A DNA stretch of 64,000 nucleotides, taken from positions 58,905,623 through 58,969,622 of the forward strand of contig CM047429.1 of assembly GCA_026168455.1 (NCBI GenBank), given 5' to 3'. Each line of letters starts with the position of its first letter. Position 1 is the first letter of the stretch. The DNA is from Theocolax elegans (taxonomy: Eukaryota; Arthropoda; Insecta; Hymenoptera; Cerocephalidae). The notes under the pieces were generated by a model that saw only the letters and a list, made by a program, of their open reading frames with translations, had not been told where the DNA came from and did not search any database. The position numbers were made by a program, and so were the translations under genes. Shown here in pieces: positions 24,973 to 35,959 of the stretch.

Positions 24973-26747
24973 TAATATTGTAATTAACATATACTGATTT
25001 ATCGTTCAAAAAACGACTATTTTTAAAATTTTTTAGAAAATATTATTGAACATATGGGTACAAAAGTTGTTGGATGTTCATATAGGTTATGCAAAAATGA
25101 ATCTAAATTTATCATACATTTATTAACCAAAATTAAAAAATTATACTTCGTAAAACTAAAGCATCAATGGTTTCTTAAAGAGATTAATATCAAGCACGTT
25201 GAAGCCAATTTTAAGAGAAAAACTGACAGTCGACGGAATTCCATCCGAATTTTTTGTGTTTCTTTCAAAATTGTTGAAATGGACAAGGGTCTTTTTCATA
25301 TATTATTTGGAAATATTGTGTTTATTATTCATTTTTGTATGTGTAAACGTGATCAGAAATTAAACTTGACTGATCAAAAATTGGGTATATCTCACGGTAC
25401 TTTGCCCATTGGTTGTGCATTAAAATTCAAAAGTACTTATAAATGCTTTCATATATTTTCTAAATGTTGGTAGTAATCATGTTAAGTATTACATTATTTA
25501 GAACATCGTTTACGATATTGAGGTGGGATGAAAATATAAACTCGGCAAAGTAGTAATCCAATCAAATATAAAATTATAATTTCTTAAAATTGATGTACTA
25601 AAGGTATCAAATCGATTTACATACTTTTTAAATAGTATATTATTCTCGTTTCAGTGCACCATTTATAGATTATTATTCGTTGCATAACACGTACAAATGT
25701 TATTAAACAACTTGTACACAGACTTTTATTCTCTTACAACCGGGCAAATTTATTATTTTAATTTTAATGTATATATAAATTCGATACGAACCCTTACCTT
25801 TCCAGTTGAATGATCTGTTAAATCATTTTGAAAAATCCATACGAGTGAACACAAAAAATTTGCGTATATACATAGATTTTTTATTTATACAGTTAAGCAA
25901 TTTTAATTTTCCGGTCGAATAAACATTAATCGGTTCAGAAGAGATAAATTAAATAAAAAAATTAAATAATAATGCAGGTAGAGATGCGTGAACATGTTTC
26001 TTCAATCTGCAGTGCAGATATTTCTTAACTTTTTTTTCGATATTCTAAACGATATTGCAGACCGTGTGAGTTCTTGGTTGAATTGACAAACACGGTACAA
26101 TCAAACGGCACGTTTCTTTCGAAAGATAATTAAAAATTCTTTGAACAGGTCTGTAAGACGATATATCCAATAGGAACAAAGATGTACATTTATATATATA
26201 TAGAAATAAGCGATTCGACAAAGGGGTGAACGAATCGAAGGAAGGTGATCTAAAACATTTTCTAGATAGAAAATGGATTTACGTTTTAACAATTTTGCTG
26301 GACGATTCGAATGTAAGAATGAAGGGGAAAATAGCACGATGCGCATTCAAGACAAACACAAACAACAAAGTAAAAGGACAGAAAGTATATAGCAAATCGA
26401 GCGAAATATCTCGGAGATGCGCGTAACATCTTCTCAAAAGGATTCTTCTTTCGTTTGATTATTTCAATAGCCAATATAGGTACACGTACACAGAGGTAAG
26501 TATACATATTCTATACATACACGTACACAGGATAGTTGAAAAGAGTTTGAGGTATAAGAATAGTTGATTCACCAAACGATACATCGCGATTATTTCTAAA
26601 AGCATTACCAAGCATCACCTAACGGCTTTCAACGGAATTGTACCTTTTATCAAGTATGTATAAGTAATTGCACGGGTCTTCCGAACTTGAGTGTATTCTT
26701 CTTTCCCTCTTGCTTTCTATCCTATCTTATCTCTTGTGCTTCTTTTT

Positions 26748-26779
<32 letters not shown>

Positions 26780-27395
26780 CTACCCTTGGCTGTTCATCGG
26801 TGTACATGTGTGTACAACCGAAGCTTTCATGCGGGGCCAATGATTTTTCACGGGCCTGGATAAATTGCCTGGTTATACAAGAGATTCCGCTGAGTTACTA
26901 TTTTATGCGACCGGATTTTCTTTCGGAGCTTCTGATATTATTATTCAACTCCTCTCAACTTTTTTTTCTTGTTTTCTAGTTTAACTATACGACTCCCTCC
27001 CCTCGTCTCAATCAGCGCTGCCGAGGAAACTTTTACTTCATCATCGTCCTGATGATACAATTTGAATTTCACGGACGACGTGGATAATCGTTAATTAAGT
27101 GAGTTAACTTCCTAAGCTAAGAGTGCGGAAGCTTACTCTCGAAAGTAGTGACGTTGATTGCGGAAACCTGATTATCGTTGACATAAAACTAAACCATCCT
27201 GTACACACAAACACGGCAGGCGCATGTACACAGACATACCCACAACTCTCTTCTATTATTTTACGATTATTGTATAGTCGTATTTACGATAGAAGACGCG
27301 TTAATAGAACTATGGTAGTGTAATAAACATTATTTGAAAAACGATTTGTAACTTTAAATTTAAAATTATATAAATTAAAATATTTTTTTTTAATT
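24973..27395. repeat. Repeat complex, third large copy
   Basis: It is near-identical to 21801-24235, with small indels such as a longer CT run near 26750-26775 and extra CTTT units. The match ends at TTTTTTTTAATTAAATA near 27400, where the second copy passes into a new tandem unit and this copy passes into unrelated DNA. Confidence 0.8.
25054..25473 (+). CDS. Intact 139-codon open frame in repeat copy three, unknown
   Basis: The ATG frame begins MGTKVVGCSYRLCKNESK and ends IFSKCW. It is lysine-rich with a hydrophobic segment near residues 95-110 (LFGNIVFIIHFCMC) and cysteines at both ends. It is broken in copies one and two (single-base frameshift; deletions), so it is intact in only one of three copies. 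The C-x(4)-C near the N-terminus recalls a THAP zinc finger, but the later conserved THAP residues are absent, so I do not assign it. It may be a leftover transposon gene or a chance frame. Confidence 0.2.
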   Translation: MGTKVVGCSYRLCKNESKFIIHLLTKIKKLYFVKLKHQWFLKEINIKHVEANFKRKTDSRRNSIRIFCVSFKIVEMDKGLFHILFGNIVFIIHFCMCKRDQKLNLTDQKLGISHGTLPIGCALKFKSTYKCFHIFSKCW

Positions 27396-27414
27396 AAATA
27401 TAATCTATGTATAC

Positions 27415-27627
27415 TCAATCTTTATCCCTACCTATACCTTTTCGACATAAAATATCGTATGCAAACTTGATACAAGCACCACTGGAGAATGCATTTTCAA
27501 CGAGTACTTTCTTGTCAAAGACATCGTATGACCTCCGTCGCTGATTAGCACCGGTTTGGGAGCATAAAAATAGTAACGTTAAAATAGTAAAAAGAATCGT
27601 GTAAAAATTGACGTATTTAAAGGACAA
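27415..27627 (-). other. Open frame with possible exon, unknown
   Basis: On the minus strand the frame has only a TTG start. Read as a gene fragment, TGCTAATCAG near 27540 is a good splice acceptor and AAAAG/GTATAG near 27433 a possible donor. The exon between encodes SYDVFDKKVLVENAFSSG, then ACIKFAYDILCRK, with two cysteines. Composition looks protein-like, and the hydrophobic stretch upstream would then be intron. Family not recognised. Confidence 0.2.
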
Positions 27628-27639
27628 TATTGATTAACG

Positions 27640-28977
27640 TAGAGATCTTTAATCGTCTTTTATTAATACCCAACATACAGTACCACCCATATTAATTATG
27701 GGCAGTACTGTATATATGTACTAAATTTTAAGCAGTAATTACTTTTTTTTTAGAAATCTCTTACTAAAATAAAATACAATTGAAATCGTTGACAGTGTTG
27801 TAAGAAAATAATTATAAATTTTAATAAATTTTCTCCAAAACTAATAAATATTTCTGTCTAAAATTTGGCACGTAAAAAGATTATTAATAAGCAAAAAGCA
27901 ATATACTTTCAGAATTTTAATTATTTCCAATTAAATGTCATATTTAACGTCGATATGGTAGACAAGATAAAAGTTAAGCGTCACGTTAAAATATAATAAA
28001 AAACAGTAGAATTGCAATTTTTAGAACACATAATTATGAAATTAAATATAAAGTCACGGGTGTCGGTATATGATTTGTTATATAAAAAGAGTCGATTTGC
28101 TATCCCCACTCCTTTTTATACATACTATAATCGAAAGAAAGTATAAAAAATATAAAACATGATTAAAATGCATTAATTTATTTATCATGGTAATTATTAC
28201 GAAATATTTGAAATTCTTCAATGTTATAATTACCTTAAATATTTCTACATCGCTTGCTATTCATTCATTCCATACGTCGTAAGAAGAGGAGCAGGAGAAA
28301 ACGAGCGAACTCATCAAAATCCACTAAAACACAACCGTCAAGATACATCACGTATATATAGATGTGCTCAATACGAAGCTAAGGTAAAGTGAAGGAACTT
28401 AAAACGCATCTTGATTCTTAACAATAAAACAGTGACAAAGAATCGTGTAGTTTAACAAATATAAAAGCACCATAGTACAAACTTTTCTTGGTAAACGAGA
28501 TCTCACGAGTTATATCCACGTCGAAGAAAAAAAAAATAGAGGGTCCGAAGGAAGAAAAGAAAGAGAAAAATTGATAGGAAAAAGGCGTAAAAGATGAAAA
28601 AGAAAAATGATGAATATACGAAAGCTGGTATAAGATATCTCTTATGGGCTTGAATGTAGTTGCTACATTTTGTCAAAGCTTCGTATTTTGGTTTTCACCG
28701 ACATCTACTGGTCATACACACGTACACACACATACGTACATAGCAAACGCTGGTCTTGGCACTTAGCCAATAGTAGAGTCAGAGGAACAGAAAGGGAGGT
28801 AACAGGGAATAACCAATGCATTTGTAGAGAATTAATCGAATTTATTTGATTATAGTAGTGTCATATGAAAGACTTGTAATTTTTATGCTTACGGATTTAA
28901 ATAAATTAACTATTAAAGTATTTTTAAATAGTAAATTTTTTATTTGGTAATGATTTTATTTGTTTTATGTAATTCTG
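27640..28977. other. AT-rich spacer
   Basis: A near-palindromic pair, AGTACCACCCAT / ATGGGCAGTACT, lies at about 27681-27710. A purine-rich run lies at 28527-28615 and a CA-rich run at 28715-28740. No gene seen. Confidence 0.4.
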
Positions 28978-29761
28978 CACGGAGAAAATTTTCCCTGCAA
29001 AAAGTATGGTGGTTGTCCCTAGAAAAATTACAGTGACAATTTGTAATTTTTTATTCAAAAAGACAGCCTAACAATTTTTGTCAAACGGTCATAGTAAAAA
29101 TTACCATACTGTTACCACAAAATTTCCTGTGCCAATTTATTTTTAAAAAATATCAGATAAAAATAAAAATAAAGTAATGATGGATACGTTTAATAAATAC
29201 ACTTATTGTATAAGTTTAGAAATATTGTAACAATATAAGTTTACTGTATATTATTAGAATATTCTATACTTAACAAAATAATGAATTTTGATGATTTAGT
29301 AGGTTTTGGTGCATTACTCTCATACACACACGTACATGCGGGCACGAACAACATTAAAAACATTAAAAATCAAATGCACGAAAGACATTAGAGGATCGAA
29401 AATTTATATACAAAATTTTTATATACTTCGAGGTTTGTATATAACAATTTCGAATTAAATAATATTTACAAACTACCGAATACGTGGCGGGTAGAAAAGT
29501 GGTCATCGTGACCTCTAGCTCGTTCCGCATTGTTTGTATTATTTGCAGGGATATCTCTGTAAAAATTGTAAGGATAGTATGGTAAAAATTCTTATTGTTG
29601 TCCACAAATATTATAGTCTACAAAAATTACTATGCAATATTATAATAATAAATTATAATATTTCTTGGTATTTTCTGTATAAAAATTGCCCGACTGTTTG
29701 TTCCTTTTGATTTTACAGGTATACCGTCATTGTAATTTTTGAAGGTATACTTTTCTCCGTG
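28978..29761. mobile_element. 784 bp inverted-repeat element of the CAC-GAGAAAA family
   Basis: The left end CACGGAGAAAATTTT and right end CTTTTCTCCGTG are inverted copies, flanked on both sides by TG. The inside has no coding sequence but repeats AGTAAAAATTAC / GTAATTTTT motifs seen in the shorter relatives at 44582, 48446 and 56530. It is the longest member here and may be closer to a parent element. Confidence 0.6.
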
Positions 29762-29775
29762 TGCGATTTCTCAGC

Positions 29776-30687
29776 AAAACGAGATAGGTCCACTTATTAA
29801 ATTTTTTTATTTTTTTAAATCCATTTACTTTATTAGTTCCCGGCAAAAATCAGGTAAGCCCAATAATTTTTTGTAAAATATCAAAACTCACAAGAACAAA
29901 AAATATGCTATAAAAAAATTATAATGATTTTTTTATTAAACAAGTAGTTATAGAGAAAAAAATTCTCAAACTTTTAATGATAAATGTTACATAAATAGCC
30001 CACCATATAATTACATTAAATGTTGCGTGTTAATTGAAATTTCAATGAAGAGAACAACTACGGTCCTCGGTAGCGAGACTGATAATGGTTACTTATTGAA
30101 CTTTCAGAATGTTTTTATACATTTTTTTTCTACTACCATTGAACGTATTAGAAAGTTTCACGAAAAGGGATGCTGAATTGTTGACGTACACAAATGCGAA
30201 CATTGATGTAGTATACGGAGGTATCGACTTAAATTCTTATTTGAGATAAATGTTACAATTTTAATTTTTTAACTTTTTCCTTTTTGTTTTTTAAAAAAAG
30301 AACAATTTTTCTCGTAATAACTAAATGATTTATCGAATGATCATAACAGACCTTTTTTACTGCAAATATTATGTACAATTCTAAACTGTTTTTTGTTTTC
30401 GTAAATTTTCAAGTGTTGAAGTTAACTTCAAAAGTGGTCGAGAACCGGCAAACCTAGATAAGTCGAGTGTTGGTCATAACGAGATAACTTTATAAAATTC
30501 CGTGTTTTCAAGGAGCAGAAACGATTTACTTTAGTCTTACTAATATCAAAATCTTTATATTAAGTGTATCTATAAAATAATTCTAGTCTTACATATAGTA
30601 TTTTATTCGTTTTACATTTTGGCCGAACTTTGAACGTTTTAAAACGTAACTTTTTCGAAATTACAAAAAGTGGACTTATCTCGTTTT
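29776..30687. mobile_element. Possible old inverted-repeat element
   Basis: AAAACGAGATAGGTCCACTT at 29776-29795 is matched in reverse complement at 30668-30687 with one mismatch. A related CATAACGAGATAACTTT lies inside near 30476. No coding sequence and no clear target duplication. Confidence 0.4.
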
Positions 30688-30699
30688 TCCGGGAAGCTA

Positions 30700-32586
30700 C
30701 AGAAGTGTAAGCTACGTGAGGTAAGTAATAAATTTTTTATTTTTAACATTCTACGATAGTGTCATAAAAATATTGAAAAAGCTTAAGTAAAAATATATGT
30801 ATAAATACGTCAATTTATTCTAAAGTTCGATCTAAAACAAAAATTATTAATAATATTAACGGAATTTTAATATACAAATTTTATTAATTTTATGAGGTAA
30901 ACGTCTATTATATCATAATTTCTACTATAATTTTGAAACAAAATTGAAATATTAAAGCTTATTTTTAAATCATATCTTATTTCTTTAAGGTTTCTTTTAA
31001 ATCTAGATTTGAATTTCTATCTCTAATTCCTATTAAACTAATACCGATCCCTTCGAAATATTATATTTTATTTCCTTTGAACTTTTGATATAAGGTTCAT
31101 GGAAATAACTTACCGTAGCTTTTCTCATATTTTTACATAAAAAAACATCGCAATTTTTAATACAATCCAAGTTTCAAAAGGTACCACACCATCCTAGTTA
31201 GTAGTTTAGAAATTTCTTTGTCATAATTAAGAAGAAAACAAAAAAATACTATGTGCGTTGCATCTTGTCAATTATAAAGTAGCTACTATACATATTCTTT
31301 ACTCACTAACATTCAACATAGGTATATACGATGACTCATTACATGTAGTACACGGAAAGATTGCACAAAGAAAGCAATTCTATGGTAATTCGCAAAAAGA
31401 ATTAAGAAAAAAAATCACGTTCCGGTTAATTAAAACACAAAATTAAATACAAAATTAGCTTTCGGAAAGGTACAAGCAATAAGAGAGGTGAAATCGAGAA
31501 AAAAAAATTAAAAAAGTAAAAATGAAAACAAGAAGGTACTTGAGAGGCAAGCGTGAAAAAGAAAAAGAAAGAATATATATATATATACGGCAAAGAGTCG
31601 CGAAAAGTACACAGAGGGACTTGGCAAATAAAGGGGGAAGGAGAGAAATTTCTCAGTGGTACGACGCTCGAGAAGGGACGCGTATAACGCCAAATACGAG
31701 CGCGAGAGCCAGCAAAAACACTTGATTTATTAAGGAACCCAGCGGTAACCATCGTTGCTGCTCAGATTCCGCGACGCGCAAAGAGAGAAAACGAGAGCCG
31801 CGGCGGCGGGTGCGCCCGATAATTTACCTTTGCGGCGTAGTTTGTCGGTTCTCATGCTTCACTCGAACCAAACCCCGCTTAAAGATGTTAGCCAAAATTA
31901 CTTTACTTCGGTTATTCGACGAATTTTTAACAACGCCTGGGTACAAACATTTTTAAAATATATCCGAATTTTTCGAGATTGCATTAGTTACACGTCCATA
32001 ATATATTGACTCCGTACGTTTAATAATTTAATTATTTAATAATTTAATATTTTAAAACTAAATATTTTTATTGAAATCTGTGGATATAACTCTCTTTCGT
32101 GTAAAATGATTAAGTGCGGGTTCAGTATAGCCTTATTTTATTTTTTTTTTATAAGGAAACAATTTATTTCATGGCCTCTCACATTTAAAAGGAAAAACGT
32201 GGATACAAATCAATGTGGTATTTATGGCTGTTTAAAATCCACCAAACTCTAGTTATTTATCAGTATAGTAAAAGTAAAGAGAGATAAAATAAACTTGAAA
32301 TATTGAGGTTTGGTACGTGGTGGTTATGTTCTACGATATCCATTTTTACCATGTCTACTTTTCCCGTTGACTGAAAAGCTATACCTATTTATCAAAATGT
32401 TCTTTCTTTATTTTAAATATATTATATTTTATCAATAAAAACACGTTTCACAATATTTTACGCAAATTATTGAATTTATGATTCTTGAATAAAAAATAGA
32501 TTCTTTCGTCGAGTCATAGTTAATGTTTTACAACCTTAATAATCTATTAATAAATTGAATTAACAGGATACGTAATAGTCAAATTT
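30700..32586. other. Spacer with GC-rich island
   Basis: A purine-rich tract at 31440-31570 leads into a GC-rich island (about 31600-31880, including GCCGCGGCGGCGGG-type sequence). Open frames at 31426-32009 overlap on both strands and are attributed to composition. Confidence 0.35.
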
Positions 32587-33047
32587 TACCGCCCGAGTCA
32601 ATAAATCCAAAAACTTGTTTTAATTAAATTAATATGATAAATTATAAAAAACCAAGACATTGTTCTTCGTTTCAATATTATTTATCACATGTACTAAGTT
32701 TCAAACGAGTATAATTATGCATTCAAAAATGGCATTGGAAGGAATTTCCAGGGTTGGCAGATAGAGGTCTTTTTTCTTTGTTGAACTCGCACAGTATGAC
32801 TTCATCTACATAAAATAGTAGATGACAGAAAAACCCTAAATAGTAACACTGGAAAATTCGAGTCTTAATTTTCTCTCACAGATTTAAGAGTCAAATTTCC
32901 TATTTTTGAATCCATTAATTTTTTGTATAAAATTAACTCTGTGATATATAAAACTGAAACAAAGGGGAACGATTTCTTGGTTTTTCATAATTTATCATAT
33001 TTATTTAATTGAAATAATTTTTTTCACTCAATTGACTCGGTCGGTAT
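32587..33047. mobile_element. 461 bp inverted-repeat element, CCGAGTCAA family
   Basis: The left end TACCGCCCGAGTCAAT and right end ATTGACTCGGTCGGTA are inverted copies. Similarity continues inward for about 90 bases (AATATGATAAATTAT, then AAAACCAAGA on the left; their inverse on the right). An internal GGCATTGGAAGGA is shared with the element near 44030. Confidence 0.65.
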
Positions 33048-33049
33048 AA

Positions 33050-33898
33050 CAGTTAAGTATAACATCTCTTTAAAAAATACCTTAATTTATATTACAGCTA
33101 TCGTTAATATTGTTTAATATTATATATTCCAGTAATTACTATCATTTAAATTCAAACATATTGGTATTTGTAAAAAAATTAATCAATATCGTAATTAGCA
33201 ATCTGCAGGTTGATCATATATTGCATGGACAAGCGATCACCTTCCTGTTATAGTTGTTGTTCAATATATATACGAAGGCAATCGTATCTAACACTGTTCT
33301 GTCGAAAGCTACTTCGATTCGATTTGCCACCAAGACAATCGTGGTTCAAACTATGCTACCGAGACTATTGAGGTGTCGTACAGCTTTACACACGTTTGCG
33401 GCAACGATTATTTTGACTTAGACATCCGATGTTAAACCTGATGTTACAGTTAGATACAAAAGTGTATAGAACATCATAGAAATTGTACATTTCGAATTCA
33501 CAAAGGAAAGATTCAAAACGCTAAAATTTTATCAAAAATTGCATAAATTTATATAAATAAATAATTAAACAATTTTAAATATATTTCACATTTGTCACTA
33601 AAATATACGAGATAGATTCACGATCTCATTTAAATTAAAATTGTCAAATTTGTTTTACCCAGCGCGAGTATTTTCAAAGGTAAAGTAAAATAAAATACAT
33701 TTACCGTGATTTTCTGTATAACTTCTTCATTAAAAGCACCGAGTCTCTCATTATCTCGTACAGATTTAACATTTTTATCTCAGGTAAAATCGTATTGGAA
33801 AGAGAAAGAAAATCACATTACCAATCAAGGGAACGAATGATGCTTCGCACACGTGTACACGGGAATGAAGGTACACGATTTTCGGAAGACAAGAAAAC

Positions 33899-33943
<45 letters not shown>

Positions 33944-35615
33944 GCGATAATGACACGGGTAACTGTCACGCGTCTGGACGCGCCATACCGTGTTGTTTGA
34001 CTAACGGGTATACAGCGAACGAGAGAAAGGAAGAAAACGAAGGGTTAAGCAACAAAGAGGATAAGAAAGAAAAAGCGAGACTCGAGTTGCTGTAATTCAC
34101 AGTGGGTCTTCCGTACCCTCAGATTAATTAACCTGGGTTTAACGACATTTTTCTCATCCAAATGATGCTTTTTAACCTCTAACGTCAACTGATTGGAAGG
34201 CCGATTCTTTTCATTACAATGAAATGGAAATCGATCTCCTCATTTTTTTTTTGCCTTTTTACCTCGAGTGAGTGAATTATAAGATAGTTCTAATTTATGA
34301 AGATTATTAATTCAAAAGTCGAAAGTAACAATGAATAAAAAGAGGGAAAAGAAGACAGTTTTCTGACGTAGATACGAGTATATATATATGTAATTGAATG
34401 ATTCTTATATACTCGAGAGATATTATGGTTAAATTACTATTGTCGTAAATCAAAATGTGTGTATAAATTATACCTTAATCTATGTAAATGTCTAAAGTGA
34501 ATTAAATTAGTGATGAAGTATTTTGAGAATGGATAATGGCGATGATCTAAACCGCAATCTTTTATCTCGCATTCAGTATTTTATTCTTATACATCTATGA
34601 TATATATCACATAATTTCATTTAATTATTGAATTTTATTTTAATTAAAGATACTATTTTCATATTCATATTGTGCTTAAAATATACAATTCCATCGCATT
34701 TCACGTCGCATAGACCTTTGAAACTCTAAACTATACATTACTTGCTAACGTTTCCAATTACAACCTTTTAATAAATCACTTTTTTATTTAATATTCAACT
34801 AATGCAGTTTAACGATATTATAAATATTCATCTTATATAAATATATAAACTATATTTAAATGGTATTAAGAGAGTAGCATAATTAATTAGTGATACATAA
34901 ATTATTGCATACATTGTAAATAATGAAATAAAATTGTTCGAATCGAGAAATTGATAAAATTCTTTTATATTTTGATATTGTACCTCGTTTAATACAATTT
35001 CTGTGTAAAAATCCTTCTACGAAGATATGAAAAATTAATATTTCATTTGGCGAGTTGTAAATGTCAAATAAATAGATTTGATAATTAACAAAGCGTTTGT
35101 ATGTGTATAATATATTAATTTATTATACCAGTATATAAAAGGTTAATTCATAATATTGACAGTAATATTGTGTTGACATTGTAATTTGAATTGATGATTG
35201 ATATTGAATATTAACTGTAATTTCACTTTGATCATAATTACAGAGTATAATTTTCTTTACACGGAACACACACACACACACACACACTGCACATACACAC
35301 ACACACAATATATATATCGATAAAATAATAAATGAAATCTAGTAAAACAAAAACTTTAATAAATCATCAGCAGATTATTGCGTAATTAATAACGAATACA
35401 ACTATACAGTAACGAAAAAAGTTCCATTCATCTTGTAAACTTGAATTAAGAGAACATATATAAATTTAATATTCAAATAAAAAAAATTTCAAAATAACTT
35501 AACATAAATTTGAAATTAAGTTATCTATGCATAACTTGCGTTAAAAATCCCCATAAAAAATTCAGAAACCTATTACTTATAGTAAAATATTCAAATATCC
35601 CATCTATTGCCATTA
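33050..35615. other. Spacer with microsatellites
   Basis: It holds a (GA)n run at 33907-33936 in a GC-richer patch, TATATATA near 34380, and a (CA)n run at 35266-35307. Open frames over these are repeat translations. No gene seen. Confidence 0.4.
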
Positions 35616-35958
35616 TCTTCCTGAAAAGTCACTTGTCGTAAAGTCCACTTGGGACCGCTAAACAAAAAATGAAATATGCAAGTTTGTTCAACTTGTTATA
35701 GATGTAGTCCTCTGCGCAACCTCACATTTTAATATTATAACAAATTCACTAATTTTATTACGCAATATTAAAATTTAATTTCTTAATTTAATAAATATAA
35801 TGACATACTATTTCATTATTAGTAAATGTATTATAAAATTAAAATGCGAGGTAACACAGAGACGTGCCACTAAACAAGTTGAAAAAAAACTATGGACATT
35901 TTACATTTTGGTTTAGCGGTCCCAAGTGGATTTTACAACAAGTGATTTTTCAGGAAGA
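35616..35958. mobile_element. 343 bp inverted-repeat element (TCTTCCTGA ends)
   Basis: The ends TCTTCCTGAAAAGTCACTTG and CAAGTGATTTTTCAGGAAGA are inverted copies. The match extends through TCCACTTGGGACCGCTAAAC on the left and its inverse on the right, about 48 bases. The middle is AT-rich with no coding sequence. No clear target duplication. Confidence 0.7.
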
Positions 35959-35959
35959 G

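Noticed and set aside
25054..25120. THAP zinc finger at the start of the 139-codon frame
   Set aside because: Only a C-x(4)-C near the N-terminus; later conserved THAP residues and spacing are missing.
31426..31752. Frames in and next to a purine-rich tract on both strands
   Set aside because: Composition-driven open frames with no homology signature.
33853..34095. Arg/Glu-repeat frame
   Set aside because: Translation of a (GA)n microsatellite.
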